Assembly: GCA_016179685.1 (NCBI GenBank)
Contig: JACPCR010000092.1
Location: forward strand, 25,540-89,539
DNA: 64,000 nt
From: Planctomycetota bacterium
GTDB taxonomy: Bacteria; Planctomycetota; PUPC01; JACPCR01
Direction: 5' to 3'
Of this stretch, positions 52,168-60,440 are shown in pieces. Under the pieces are notes generated by a model that saw nothing but the letters and a program-made list of their open reading frames with translations, was not told the DNA's origin and did no database searches. Both the position numbers and the translations under genes were made by a program. The stretch's first letter is position 1. Each line of letters begins with the position of its first letter.

Positions 52168-52749
52168 TCATTTGCCGCCTGGACCGGCTCCATCTTCCTC
52201 CGTGACTTTCAGGCGGGAGAGGATGACCCGCACGCGCCAGCTATCGCCGCGGGCCGGATTCGGGCTCAAGCCGTTCATCTCCTTCACAAAGAAGTCTGGC
52301 CGCTGCGTCTCCACCGAATGCAGGAACAGCACCAGGTCCTTCAGCTTGGCCTCGGTCACCTGAATCCACAACTGTTGCTCCGTGATCACACGGGTGCGGT
52401 TAAGAACGCTGCGGCGGGTCTCGATGTCGGGCCTCTGGTCGATGCTGCGAATTTGGACGTTCTGGCGTCGGGCCTCGGTCTCGAGGTAGGGGATGAGGGA
52501 CTGCTGGGACGTCTCGACGGCCGCTCCATCGGGCCGTGATTCTTCCACGGCCCGACTCAGTTCCTGGAATCGGGTTCCCTTCTGCTCCATGGCCCGGAGC
52601 TGCTGCCTGCTCGTCTCATAGGCCTGGCGGGCCCGTCTCCGTTCGGACAGGAGGACCCCCAGCGCCGCGGCGGCGAGCACCGCCGCGGCCCCCGCCGCCA
52701 TCAGAAGATACCGCGCTCGCACGAGCCGCGGCGCACCTGAGTCCGTCAC
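52168..52749 (-). CDS. PilO/GspM-like inner-membrane protein
   Basis: A 193-aa protein with a short cytoplasmic start, one membrane helix (LMAAGAAAVLAAAALGVLL, about residues 16-34), a coiled coil (RARQAYETSRQQLRAMEQ) and a C-terminal ferredoxin-like domain with QLWIQVTEAKLKDLVLFLHS. This is the architecture of PilO of type IV pili and GspM of type II secretion. Its start overlaps the upstream gene's end by four bases (ATGA), so the two are coupled. No other pilus or secretion genes are in the window, so the pair may act away from a complete machine or the rest lies elsewhere. Confidence 0.7.
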   Translation of the reverse strand: MTDSGAPRLVRARYLLMAAGAAAVLAAAALGVLLSERRRARQAYETSRQQLRAMEQKGTRFQELSRAVEESRPDGAAVETSQQSLIPYLETEARRQNVQIRSIDQRPDIETRRSVLNRTRVITEQQLWIQVTEAKLKDLVLFLHSVETQRPDFFVKEMNGLSPNPARGDSWRVRVILSRLKVTEEDGAGPGGK

Positions 52750-54332
52750 GGCTGCCTCCCGTCCGGCATCGCTTTCTTCAACGCGACCTCCATCTGAAAC
52801 CGGACGCGGCCCTCCGTCGAGTCCGCATTCCCGAGTTTACAAGAGAACAGCGGCGAGTCGTTGATGCTCCTTTCGATCGTGACCGCCGCACTCAGCGTGT
52901 CCGTCTCTCCCGAAAGATTCACCCCCGTCGAGTTCACCGTCACGCTTTGAAGGATGAATTTCTGGTTGGCCGGGACGCGCCCGAGGAGCTCATGCAGGGT
53001 CTGCAGGGCGGACCGCCTTTCCGGGCTATCCGCGATCAACTGGATTTGAGCCTCAAGCTCCCCCACCCGCGCGTCCAGGTGTCGCAACGCCCCCGATTCG
53101 GGGTAGGCCCTATCCGGGAAAACGCTCGCCCAGGTCCGGCGCTGCGCATCCCGCACCCGTTCCAGGTCGGCCTCGACGCCGGACAGGTCGGTGCGGACCC
53201 GCAAGGCGAGCAGCCCGAGGAGGGCGGCCACCAACGCTGCCGCCGTCGCCGCGGCCCACTGGAAGGTTTCCCAGTGCGGGCGCAGCCGGAACTCCTCGCG
53301 GAGCAGGTTGTGGCCACGGAGGTCCGGCGACGTTTCCGGCAGGACGCCGCCCAGGGCGACCGCGGCCGTGCGGGCCGCCGTCGCCCGATCTCCGATCTGC
53401 TCAGAAGCCGATCCTCTCCTGCCCAGCGGGTCCAATACGATCACCGGGACGCCGAGTTCTCGGCCCAAGATGTCCGATGCCCCGGGCATCGCCGACCCAC
53501 CACCGGCCAGCAGAACAGAATCCACGGACCGTTCGACGCCGAGCGCGGCCAAGAAGATTCTTGCCTCGCGGGCGACTCGAGCGTAGAAGTCGCCGATCAC
53601 CCGGTTCAGCTTCTCCGACGGGGCGACGCCGGCCGTCCCGAAATCCATCTTCGCCGTCTCCGCCGCGTCTAGGCTGACGCCCAGTTCTTTCTGAACGGCC
53701 AGGGTCAGCGAGTGTCCCCCGAACCGGACGGCTCGGCCGCCGCCGAACCGGCCTTCCTTCACGAATACGGCATGGGTGGCGCCAGCGCCCAAGTCGAGCA
53801 CCAGGGCATGTTCGAGGCGCGTCCCGGAACGAGACTCTAGCGCCGCATGAAATAAGGCAAAAAGGTCCAACGTCACCCGCTCCGGCTCGAAGCCCGCGCT
53901 CGCCAGAGCCGACAGGATTTCGCGAAGGTCCGATTTCAGATAGGCCGCTACGAAAAGCTCCGACTGTTGTCCCTGCTGACTCACCGCCTCGTAGTCCACC
54001 ACCACGTCCTCGAGCACGACGGGAAGCTGCGGCTCGACTTGACCCTTGACCACGCGGTCCAGCTCGGCCGTCCGTGTGAAAGGCGCCGTCACGTTTCGGA
54101 GTATAGCGAACTGGGAGGGCAGGACCGCGATGACCGGCGTCGAGCCGGGCCGGATTTCCCTGTGAAGGCTCTCCAGGGCAGGCCTGAGCGCCGAAACCCA
54201 GCCGGCCTGGTTTTCCGAAGACGCCAGCACCCGCTCGTGCAGAGAGAGCAATCGCAGGCCCCCCCGCCGGGCGGATAGCACAGCGGCCTTGACGCGTTGA
54301 GTTCCCAGATCGAGCCCGATCAGTTGCGCCAT
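52746..54332 (-). CDS. PilM-PilN fusion (GspL-like) protein
   Basis: A 528-aa protein. Residues 1-340 are an actin-like ATPase fold like PilM/cytoplasmic GspL (LIGLDLGTQRVKAAVLS, LVLDLGAGATHAVFV, LLAGGGSAMPGASDIL). A membrane helix (WAAATAAALVAALLGLLAL) comes at about residues 370-390, then a coiled coil and a ferredoxin-like periplasmic domain (FILQSVTVNSTGVNLSG) like PilN. In pili PilM and PilN are separate; the fused form is what GspL of type II secretion looks like. ATG at 54332 is chosen because MAQLIGLDLGT starts the domain; the frame extends to 54443 inside the glycosyltransferase gene. It follows that gene by 10 bases. Confidence 0.78.
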   Translation of the reverse strand: MAQLIGLDLGTQRVKAAVLSARRGGLRLLSLHERVLASSENQAGWVSALRPALESLHREIRPGSTPVIAVLPSQFAILRNVTAPFTRTAELDRVVKGQVEPQLPVVLEDVVVDYEAVSQQGQQSELFVAAYLKSDLREILSALASAGFEPERVTLDLFALFHAALESRSGTRLEHALVLDLGAGATHAVFVKEGRFGGGRAVRFGGHSLTLAVQKELGVSLDAAETAKMDFGTAGVAPSEKLNRVIGDFYARVAREARIFLAALGVERSVDSVLLAGGGSAMPGASDILGRELGVPVIVLDPLGRRGSASEQIGDRATAARTAAVALGGVLPETSPDLRGHNLLREEFRLRPHWETFQWAAATAAALVAALLGLLALRVRTDLSGVEADLERVRDAQRRTWASVFPDRAYPESGALRHLDARVGELEAQIQLIADSPERRSALQTLHELLGRVPANQKFILQSVTVNSTGVNLSGETDTLSAAVTIERSINDSPLFSCKLGNADSTEGRVRFQMEVALKKAMPDGRQP

Positions 54333-54342
54333 GGCGCGAAGT

Positions 54343-55563
54343 CTATTGCTTGCCGGCCAGTCTTTCAAACAGGCCCCGCAGGACGGCCGTGTTGGCCGCG
54401 AGATCGTAGCCTCGTTCAACCTCCTCACGAGCGGCGTGGGCAAGGCGCTGCGCCAGGACGCCGTCCGACAGCAAATTCCGCACGTTCGCTGCCAGGTCCG
54501 AAGGACGTCCCGGCGGGGACAACAACCCCGTCACCTCGTGTTGGATGAATTCAGGGATGCCTCCGGCGGACGTTGCGGCGACCGGGACGCCCGCAGCCGC
54601 CGCTTCGAGCAGAACGTTGGGGATGCCGTCGCGATCACCATCCGATGCCTCCCGGCTGGCCAGGACCAGGACCTGTGCGGACCGGAGTCGTTCTTCGACT
54701 TCCGAGTGGGGCCGTGCTCCGAGCATCTCCACGCGGGACTCCAATCCGAGCTCGCCACGCATCCGCACGAGCGCCGCTGCCTCGGGCCCGTCCCCGATGA
54801 TTGTGAGGCGGGCGTCCATCCCGGCCTGCCCCAGTTCCTTGAAGGCCTGCAGCAGGTCCGGAAACCCTTTCTTTTCCTCGAGCCTGCCGACGGAGAGGAC
54901 TAGCGGCGGTCCCTGCTGCACGCTCTGCCTCGGCGTCGGTCTCTGGCCGAGGCTCACCCCATGCGCGACGAGTTGCACCTTCGAATGAAACCGGAGTGGA
55001 AGAAGCTGAAAGAGCCTGTCCCGACCAGTCCGGCTGCAGGCCACAATCAGCCCTGCCCTCTCCGCCTTCCATTCCATCAGTTCCGGATGGACAAAGATGT
55101 CCCGGGCGTGTGCGGAGAAAGAGAAAGGGGCGTCGATCAGCTCGGCGGCGACGAGTCCGAAGAAGGTGGGCAGACCGGCGAAATGCGCATGGATGAGATC
55201 GACGCGCTGGCGTTCCATCTCCCGGGCAAAAGAACGGGCCATGTTGTCCCACCAGCCGTATTTCAGAAACCGATCCAGGCGGGGAAAGAATTCCCGGAGC
55301 AGTCGCGCCTGCTGTCGCAGGCTCACCCGCGGGCGCGTCCATAGATATCGGGCGTCCGGCGTCCAGAAGCCTGGGGAAAGGGCGTCCGGCGCATAAAACG
55401 TCCGGGCCGCATGTTCCCGCACATCGGCGTCCACGGGGTCCCCGGACGCTTCGACGGCGAACAGGACGATTTCCACACCCTGGCGTTCAAGTTCCCGGAC
55501 CTCACGCCAGATGAAAGTCTCGGACAGCTTGGGGAACGCGCCAAGAACATAAGCCACTCGCAT
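54343..55563 (-). CDS. GT4-family glycosyltransferase, exopolysaccharide type
   Basis: A 406-aa GT-B-fold glycosyltransferase. The N-terminal domain begins VAYVLGAFPKLSETFIWREV, typical of colanic-acid-type (WcaL/AmsK-like) transferases, and contains DLIHAHFAGLPTFFG. The C-terminal donor domain has PLVLSVGRLEEKKGFPDLLQ and the acceptor-donor loop DGIPNVLLEAAAAGVPV, where the first Glu of the usual E-x7-E motif is replaced by Asp. It acts on the cytoplasmic face of the membrane in building a polysaccharide. It lies downstream of two further GT4 genes, separated by a C-rich repeat, and 10 bases upstream of the PilM/PilN gene. Confidence 0.9.
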   Translation of the reverse strand: MRVAYVLGAFPKLSETFIWREVRELERQGVEIVLFAVEASGDPVDADVREHAARTFYAPDALSPGFWTPDARYLWTRPRVSLRQQARLLREFFPRLDRFLKYGWWDNMARSFAREMERQRVDLIHAHFAGLPTFFGLVAAELIDAPFSFSAHARDIFVHPELMEWKAERAGLIVACSRTGRDRLFQLLPLRFHSKVQLVAHGVSLGQRPTPRQSVQQGPPLVLSVGRLEEKKGFPDLLQAFKELGQAGMDARLTIIGDGPEAAALVRMRGELGLESRVEMLGARPHSEVEERLRSAQVLVLASREASDGDRDGIPNVLLEAAAAGVPVAATSAGGIPEFIQHEVTGLLSPPGRPSDLAANVRNLLSDGVLAQRLAHAAREEVERGYDLAANTAVLRGLFERLAGKQ

Positions 55564-55639
55564 CTCTTGACCCCTCGTTCACAAATGCCAGGTGTCGGAT
55601 GTCAGGTCACTGCCAACGGGTTACGGGTGGCGGATGACT

Positions 55640-55797
55640 CCTGGTCCCCTGTCCCCTGGTCCTCTGGTCCGTTCTCCCTGTTCCCCTGTTCCCCTGTTCC
55701 CCTGGCCCCTTGGTCCCCTGGCCCCCCGGCCCCCTGGTCTTCTCGTCTTTTAGTCCTCTTGTCCCTGGCCCCCTGGCCCCCCTGTCCCCTGCTCATC
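55640..55797. repeat. C-rich minisatellite of CCCCTGGTC/CCCCTGTTC units
   Basis: About 160 bases made of imperfect CCCCTG-N2-3 units. The right half overlaps the last 16 codons of the reverse-strand GT4 gene (55750-56946), giving it a glycine/glutamine-rich tail (GTGGPGGQGQED). The rest is intergenic. Such repeats change length easily. Confidence 0.85.
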
Positions 55798-56946
55798 CAG
55801 AACTCTGACCCCTCGGTCTCCGGAGGATTCCAGCGCCCGATGATAAACCTCCACGGTCCGCTCCGCCGCCTGCTTCCACGTATACCGCGTCGCCTGTTGC
55901 AGGCCAAGCTGTCTCATGCGGCGGCGCAGCGAGCGGTCCAGCATCGCCTGCTCGAGGCGCTCCCTCCACGTTTTCGCGTCCGTCGCCGGCGCGTGTAATG
56001 CCGCATCACCGGTGGCTTCGAGTACTGCGGGCGTCTCTGATGTGACCACCGGCGTCCCGCACGCCATCGCTTCGAGGGGCGGAAGACCGAATCCCTCGGT
56101 CAGAGACGGGAACGCCAGGCAGTCCGCCAGGTTGTAGAGCCCCGCCAGGTCCTCCTCCGGCACGTACCCCAGGAAGCGCACGTGTGTTTCAAACTCCAGT
56201 TCCTTCACCAGGTCGAACACTTTTTGGCACTTCCAGCCTTTTTGTCCAGCCACCACGAGCTGGTGGTCGAGCTTCCGATCCAGCTTGAGGGCATAGAAGA
56301 CCTTGATCAGGGTCTCGAGATTCTTCTTGGGCTCGATATTGCCGACGAAGAGAATGAACTTTTCTGGGAGGCCATATCGTGTCCGGACCCCCTGTTTTTC
56401 CATATCGTTCAACGGCCGGAAGGTTTCATCCAATCCGGGCGGTATCACCTCCACCTTCTCCGCAGGGGTCTTCATCAGGCCGATCAAGTCCTGCTTGACG
56501 GCTTCGGAAGGCACGATCACGCGGCGTGCCGACCGGATGGACCTCGGCAGCGCCCAGCGGTAATGCAGGGCGTTCGAGTCCTTGCACAACTCGGGATTCT
56601 TCAGGGCGATCAGGTCGTAGACGGTCACCACGGCGGGCAGGCAAGAGAAGGCGGGCACGACGTATCCGGGCCCATGGAGAAGGTGCGCCCCGCGCAGCCG
56701 GGCCACGGCGGGGAACAGCGCCTGATCGTACAGGATGCGCCAGGGCCGGAATCCGTGCGTGACCCACGCCCGATGCTGGCGGACCCTCTGGAACGGGCAG
56801 GGGTCTCGCCTGCAACCCATGCCGGTGAAGAAGAGGAATTCGTCAGGCCCATCGAGCTGGTCGAGTGCTCGGACCAGTCCGCGGATGCAGCGATGGACAC
56901 CCGAGGCAGGCCCGCCCAGGAGTAGCCCGTTGATGGCCACTCTCAT
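55750..56946 (-). CDS. GT4-family glycosyltransferase
   Basis: A 398-aa GT-B glycosyltransferase of the GT4 mannosyltransferase type. The N-terminus MRVAINGLLLGGPASGVHRC and VVTVYDLIALKNPELCK are typical; the C-domain has FILFVGNIEPKKNLETLI and the E-x7-E motif EGFGLPPLE in PSLTEGFGLPPLEAMACGTP. The start at 56946 overlaps the stop of the upstream GT4 gene (ATGA) and is preceded by GGGAG; the longer frame from 57210 lies inside that gene. The last residues are encoded by the C-rich repeat and are probably a recent extension. Part of the five-gene operon 58082-52168. Confidence 0.9.
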   Translation of the reverse strand: MRVAINGLLLGGPASGVHRCIRGLVRALDQLDGPDEFLFFTGMGCRRDPCPFQRVRQHRAWVTHGFRPWRILYDQALFPAVARLRGAHLLHGPGYVVPAFSCLPAVVTVYDLIALKNPELCKDSNALHYRWALPRSIRSARRVIVPSEAVKQDLIGLMKTPAEKVEVIPPGLDETFRPLNDMEKQGVRTRYGLPEKFILFVGNIEPKKNLETLIKVFYALKLDRKLDHQLVVAGQKGWKCQKVFDLVKELEFETHVRFLGYVPEEDLAGLYNLADCLAFPSLTEGFGLPPLEAMACGTPVVTSETPAVLEATGDAALHAPATDAKTWRERLEQAMLDRSLRRRMRQLGLQQATRYTWKQAAERTVEVYHRALESSGDRGVRVLDEQGTGGPGGQGQED

Positions 56947-58082
56947 TGGAGCAGCTCCCGGTAAAGAGCCTGGACCTCGGCGGCGGTCCGTGAGCAGTGG
57001 AATCGGGCTCGGGCCACGGACCGACCGCGTTCCGCCATATCTCGTCTCGCCGTGGCGTCTCGGAGCAGATCGATCAGGGCACGGGCGAACGCGATTCGTT
57101 CCCGGCCGTCGACCAGTTTTCCCGCGCCCGATCCGGCCAAAATTTCGGCGGGCCCGCCCTCGTTCCAGGCGATGACGGGCCGGCCTGCAGCCATGGACTC
57201 GACCACGCATCGGCCGAAGGGCTCGGACCGGGACATCACGGCCACGAGTTGCCAGGACGCCATGATGCCGGGCACGTCATGGACGCGTCCCAGGAACGAT
57301 ACGGCGTCCCCGAGGCCCAGCTCCGACCGTAGCCGCATCAACTCTTCGCGATAACCCGGCTGCTCCCCCAGCAGGTCTTCTCCAGCGATGGCAAAGCGCG
57401 TCTCGGGCATCTCACGCACCACCTCGGCCGCCACATGCAGAAAGTCACGGTGGCCCTTCCAGGGATAGAAATGGGCCACCATTCCGACCGTGGCGGGCCC
57501 CTCCGGCGGTGGCGGAACGGACTCGAACGGCTTCGTATCGATCCCGTTCAGGACCACCCGGATTTTCTCCGCGGGTATCCCCTGGCTCACGAGGGCCTTC
57601 TCTACCGAATGGGAGACCGCAATGATCCGGTCCGCGCGGGCCGCGAGCCTGCGGCGAAGCCAGACTGGAGAGGCCGTGTCGCGGACGTGCCACACTCGGG
57701 CCGCAGGTCTAGCCCGGCCTGCCTTACCCACATAAACCTGTGCCATGTCCCCGTTGGCATGTACCACGTCCGGCTTTCGGAAGTCGATCACCTGGCGCAC
57801 ATCCGATGCGCCCCGACACCAGCGGAAGGCATAGCCGGCAAGCTGAAAGGGATTCCACGTCCGCCGAAAACGGCTGAGGCTCACCAGGGAAAGCGGGATT
57901 TCCCGCCTTGCCAGTTCCTCGGCCAGGTCGCCACCCGCCGGAAACGCCACGGCCGGCTCGAACCGAGAGCGGTCCAGTCCGTCCAGGAGGTCGAGGAGGC
58001 TCTTCTCTGCGCCGCCGACCTGGCCCGCCGCGGAGACGTAGAGGATGCGATAGGGGCTTGACTCGGGTTCCTGCGCAGACAT
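56943..58082 (-). CDS. GT4-family glycosyltransferase
   Basis: A 379-aa GT-B glycosyltransferase. N-domain features are ILYVSAAGQVGGAEKSLLDL and KPDVVHANGDMAQVY; the C-domain has TVGMVAHFYPWKGHRDFL and the E-x7-E motif EPFGRCVVE followed by SMAAGRPVIAWNEGGP. The final helix ends ALYRELLQ. It is the first gene of the reverse-strand operon and is coupled to the next GT4 gene through a four-base overlap. With the other two transferases it probably builds a surface or storage glycan. Confidence 0.92.
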   Translation of the reverse strand: MSAQEPESSPYRILYVSAAGQVGGAEKSLLDLLDGLDRSRFEPAVAFPAGGDLAEELARREIPLSLVSLSRFRRTWNPFQLAGYAFRWCRGASDVRQVIDFRKPDVVHANGDMAQVYVGKAGRARPAARVWHVRDTASPVWLRRRLAARADRIIAVSHSVEKALVSQGIPAEKIRVVLNGIDTKPFESVPPPPEGPATVGMVAHFYPWKGHRDFLHVAAEVVREMPETRFAIAGEDLLGEQPGYREELMRLRSELGLGDAVSFLGRVHDVPGIMASWQLVAVMSRSEPFGRCVVESMAAGRPVIAWNEGGPAEILAGSGAGKLVDGRERIAFARALIDLLRDATARRDMAERGRSVARARFHCSRTAAEVQALYRELLQ

Positions 58083-58154
58083 CGGGTAGCTGCCGGTGAA
58101 TCCTTCGATCCCTCATGCGGAAGCCTGGCGACGCTTCCGCACGAGAAAACGATG

Positions 58155-58160
58155 TATAAT
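58155..58160 (+). promoter_or_regulatory. Candidate -10 box before the esterase gene
   Basis: TATAAT at 58155-58160 in an otherwise GC-rich region, with no good -35 at the expected spacing. If used, transcription would begin near 58167, which would rule out the GTG at 58096 and support the TTG at 58204 as start. Confidence 0.4.
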
Positions 58161-58203
58161 AACCATTTCGCCTCCCTTTAACTCGCGGGTCACGGTTACG
58201 GCC

Positions 58204-60423
58204 TTGAATCGAATTCGCCCATTCGTTCAGAGCAGCACGGCGCGGGCTTTCCTGGTCGCCGCGTGGGTCGCCGTCGGGCTGCCCGAGACGCCGGCCAACG
58301 AGCTGGCCAGGCCTGGAAATATCTGCTGCTATTACATTTCCCCGGTCGATGGCACCCAGCAGCCTTATTTCCTCTACGTCCCGGACCGACTAGACCCGAG
58401 TCGGCCGGCACCGGTCGTCTTCTTGCTTCACGGATTCGGCGGCCGAACGGGCCACGCCGCCAGCGGCTTCTTCATGCTCAACTGGGCCGACAGCCATGGC
58501 TGGCTGCTGGTGAACCTCGACGGCCGCGGCAGCCAGAACTGGGACGATATCGGTGAGGACGATCTTTTTCTGGTGCTCGAGGACCTGCAACGCGCGACGG
58601 CCTATCACCCTGCCTTGAACGTCGATCCTGAGCGTCTTTACGTACAGGGCTGTTCCATGGGCGGGCACGGCGCGTTCCGGGAAGGTTTCCGTTACCCCCA
58701 GCGCTTCGCCGCGGTAGCGCCCGGCGCGGGCTGGACGACCTATACCGAATTCTACGCCCATTGGTACGACGCGTGGGGCGCGCCGCGTCTGCCCGACTAC
58801 GCCGATCCGGCCCGACTGCCCGTCCTCGAGACCGCATCGTCCCTGAAACAGGCCGAGAACGGCAGATGGGTCTGGACCTTCATCACGTTTGATCGCAACG
58901 ATCGCGTGAATCCGCCGGAGAACCAGGACCTGGTCATCGAGGCTCTGCGGAAGGGTGGGAGCGACCGCTATGCCGTTCGCGAGGGTCAGAGGGGGCATTG
59001 CGGGAGCTTCTGCACCCGCTGCAATTTTCAATTTTTCCTGGGCAAGAAGGTGGATGCGAGTCCTGCCCGCGTCGTCTACAACACCAACGACATCCGTTAC
59101 CACCGCGCCTACTGGGCCGCCCTGGACCGGCTTCGTTACCAGTCCCAATGGGCGCGTCTCGAAGTTTCTGCCGGCCGCGGCCATTTCCGCGTCAGAACGC
59201 GTAACCTTCTCGGCTTCAGCCTGGACGTCCCGCGCTCCCCTCTGGGCCCGAAACGGAGCGTGTCCGTCCGGATCGACGACGGGCCAGCCGTCCGCGCACC
59301 GGGCCAGGCCCCGGCCCGCTTCGAGGCGCTCCTCGATGCACGGCACCAGATCGTCGGCTGGACGCTCGCCGGCGCGGCCAGCACCGCGGCCAGCCCGCAC
59401 AAGCGGCCAGGTCTCTCGGGCCCCATCGGCGACGCCTTCCGCTCGCGCTTCCTCGTCATCTACGGCACCCGAGGCGGGTCCGCACCCCCAAGTCCGTCCA
59501 ATCCCGATTGGACCGCAGCGCAGAAATTTTGCACGGAATGGAATCAGTGGACGTCCCTGCACTGGGGCGGACAGCGCCCTCCAGCCGATCGACTCCACGA
59601 TTGGTGGATACCCCCCTACCCTTTCTTGCCGGGGGCCCATATCCCCACGCGCCAGCCGCTCGTCCAGCCCATCCCGGACACCGCCTTCGGCCTCGAGACG
59701 GTCCCGCACGATGCCCACCTGGTGCTTTTCGGTGACCCGGATACGAACTGGCTCATCGCTCAAGCCGCGCCTTCTCTCCCGCTGGGGCTGTCCGGATCGC
59801 AGGTTCGGGTGCGCGAGCGCCTGTATCGGAGCGAGTCCACCCGCTACCTCTTCATCGCTCCCAGCCCCTTCGTCTCGGACCGCTATCTGGTCGTTGCCCG
59901 GGGTTACCTCTCGAGTGACATCGACCCTTCGGTCTTTGGCGCTGGAAACGTGGGCAAGGACCTCGAAGCGCTCCCCTTCTTCTGGCCGGACTACGTCGTC
60001 TGGGACGCCGGCCTGAAACCGGCACGGACGGTGCAGGACCCTTTTCGCCACCTTCCGGAAACCTTCCTCGATGCAGGATATTTCAATGAAAACTGGCGAC
60101 TCGATACGGACCCGCCTGTCTCGACCGTGCAGATCGAACGGCTGAGGACGCGCAGGGGCGCGGTCCCGCTCATTCATGTTTCGGTGACGGCCGCGGACCG
60201 TCCGGGCGGCTTCGGCGTCCAGAAGATCGAATGGCGCACCCGAGGAGGGGATTGGCGCACCTATACGGCCCCCCTCGAGGTTGTTCCTTCGCCGATAGTG
60301 ACCCTGGAAGTGCGGGCGATCGACCGCTGTGGCCAGTTCGTGTACGGCCCCACGCGCACGCCGAACCGGGGCCGTCCGGCCGCAGGCAACGTCGAGTCTC
60401 CGCAAGTTTTTGTTCTTGAGTAA
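58204..60423 (+). CDS. Secreted esterase-like alpha/beta hydrolase
   Basis: A 739-aa protein counting from TTG at 58204, which begins a signal-peptide-like stretch (ARAFLVAAWVAVGLPETPA); the frame is open from GTG at 58096. The first third is an alpha/beta hydrolase of the feruloyl-esterase/PHB-depolymerase type: oxyanion strand VVFLLHGFGG, nucleophile elbow GCSMGGHG with the catalytic Ser, a likely Asp in FDRNDRVNPPENQ and His in QRGHCGSF. The remaining 400 residues are beta-rich, ending with an Ig-like domain (VEWRTRG-type ending IEWRTRGGDWRTYTAPLEV). It probably acts outside the cytoplasm on polysaccharide or polyester esters. Confidence 0.8.
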   Translation: MNRIRPFVQSSTARAFLVAAWVAVGLPETPANELARPGNICCYYISPVDGTQQPYFLYVPDRLDPSRPAPVVFLLHGFGGRTGHAASGFFMLNWADSHGWLLVNLDGRGSQNWDDIGEDDLFLVLEDLQRATAYHPALNVDPERLYVQGCSMGGHGAFREGFRYPQRFAAVAPGAGWTTYTEFYAHWYDAWGAPRLPDYADPARLPVLETASSLKQAENGRWVWTFITFDRNDRVNPPENQDLVIEALRKGGSDRYAVREGQRGHCGSFCTRCNFQFFLGKKVDASPARVVYNTNDIRYHRAYWAALDRLRYQSQWARLEVSAGRGHFRVRTRNLLGFSLDVPRSPLGPKRSVSVRIDDGPAVRAPGQAPARFEALLDARHQIVGWTLAGAASTAASPHKRPGLSGPIGDAFRSRFLVIYGTRGGSAPPSPSNPDWTAAQKFCTEWNQWTSLHWGGQRPPADRLHDWWIPPYPFLPGAHIPTRQPLVQPIPDTAFGLETVPHDAHLVLFGDPDTNWLIAQAAPSLPLGLSGSQVRVRERLYRSESTRYLFIAPSPFVSDRYLVVARGYLSSDIDPSVFGAGNVGKDLEALPFFWPDYVVWDAGLKPARTVQDPFRHLPETFLDAGYFNENWRLDTDPPVSTVQIERLRTRRGAVPLIHVSVTAADRPGGFGVQKIEWRTRGGDWRTYTAPLEVVPSPIVTLEVRAIDRCGQFVYGPTRTPNRGRPAAGNVESPQVFVLE

Positions 60424-60440
60424 CCCGAGGAAACGATCCC

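Noticed and set aside
58390..60405. 671-codon reverse-strand open frame
   Set aside because: Antisense to the esterase gene with an intact catalytic motif; no domain is visible in the reverse reading.
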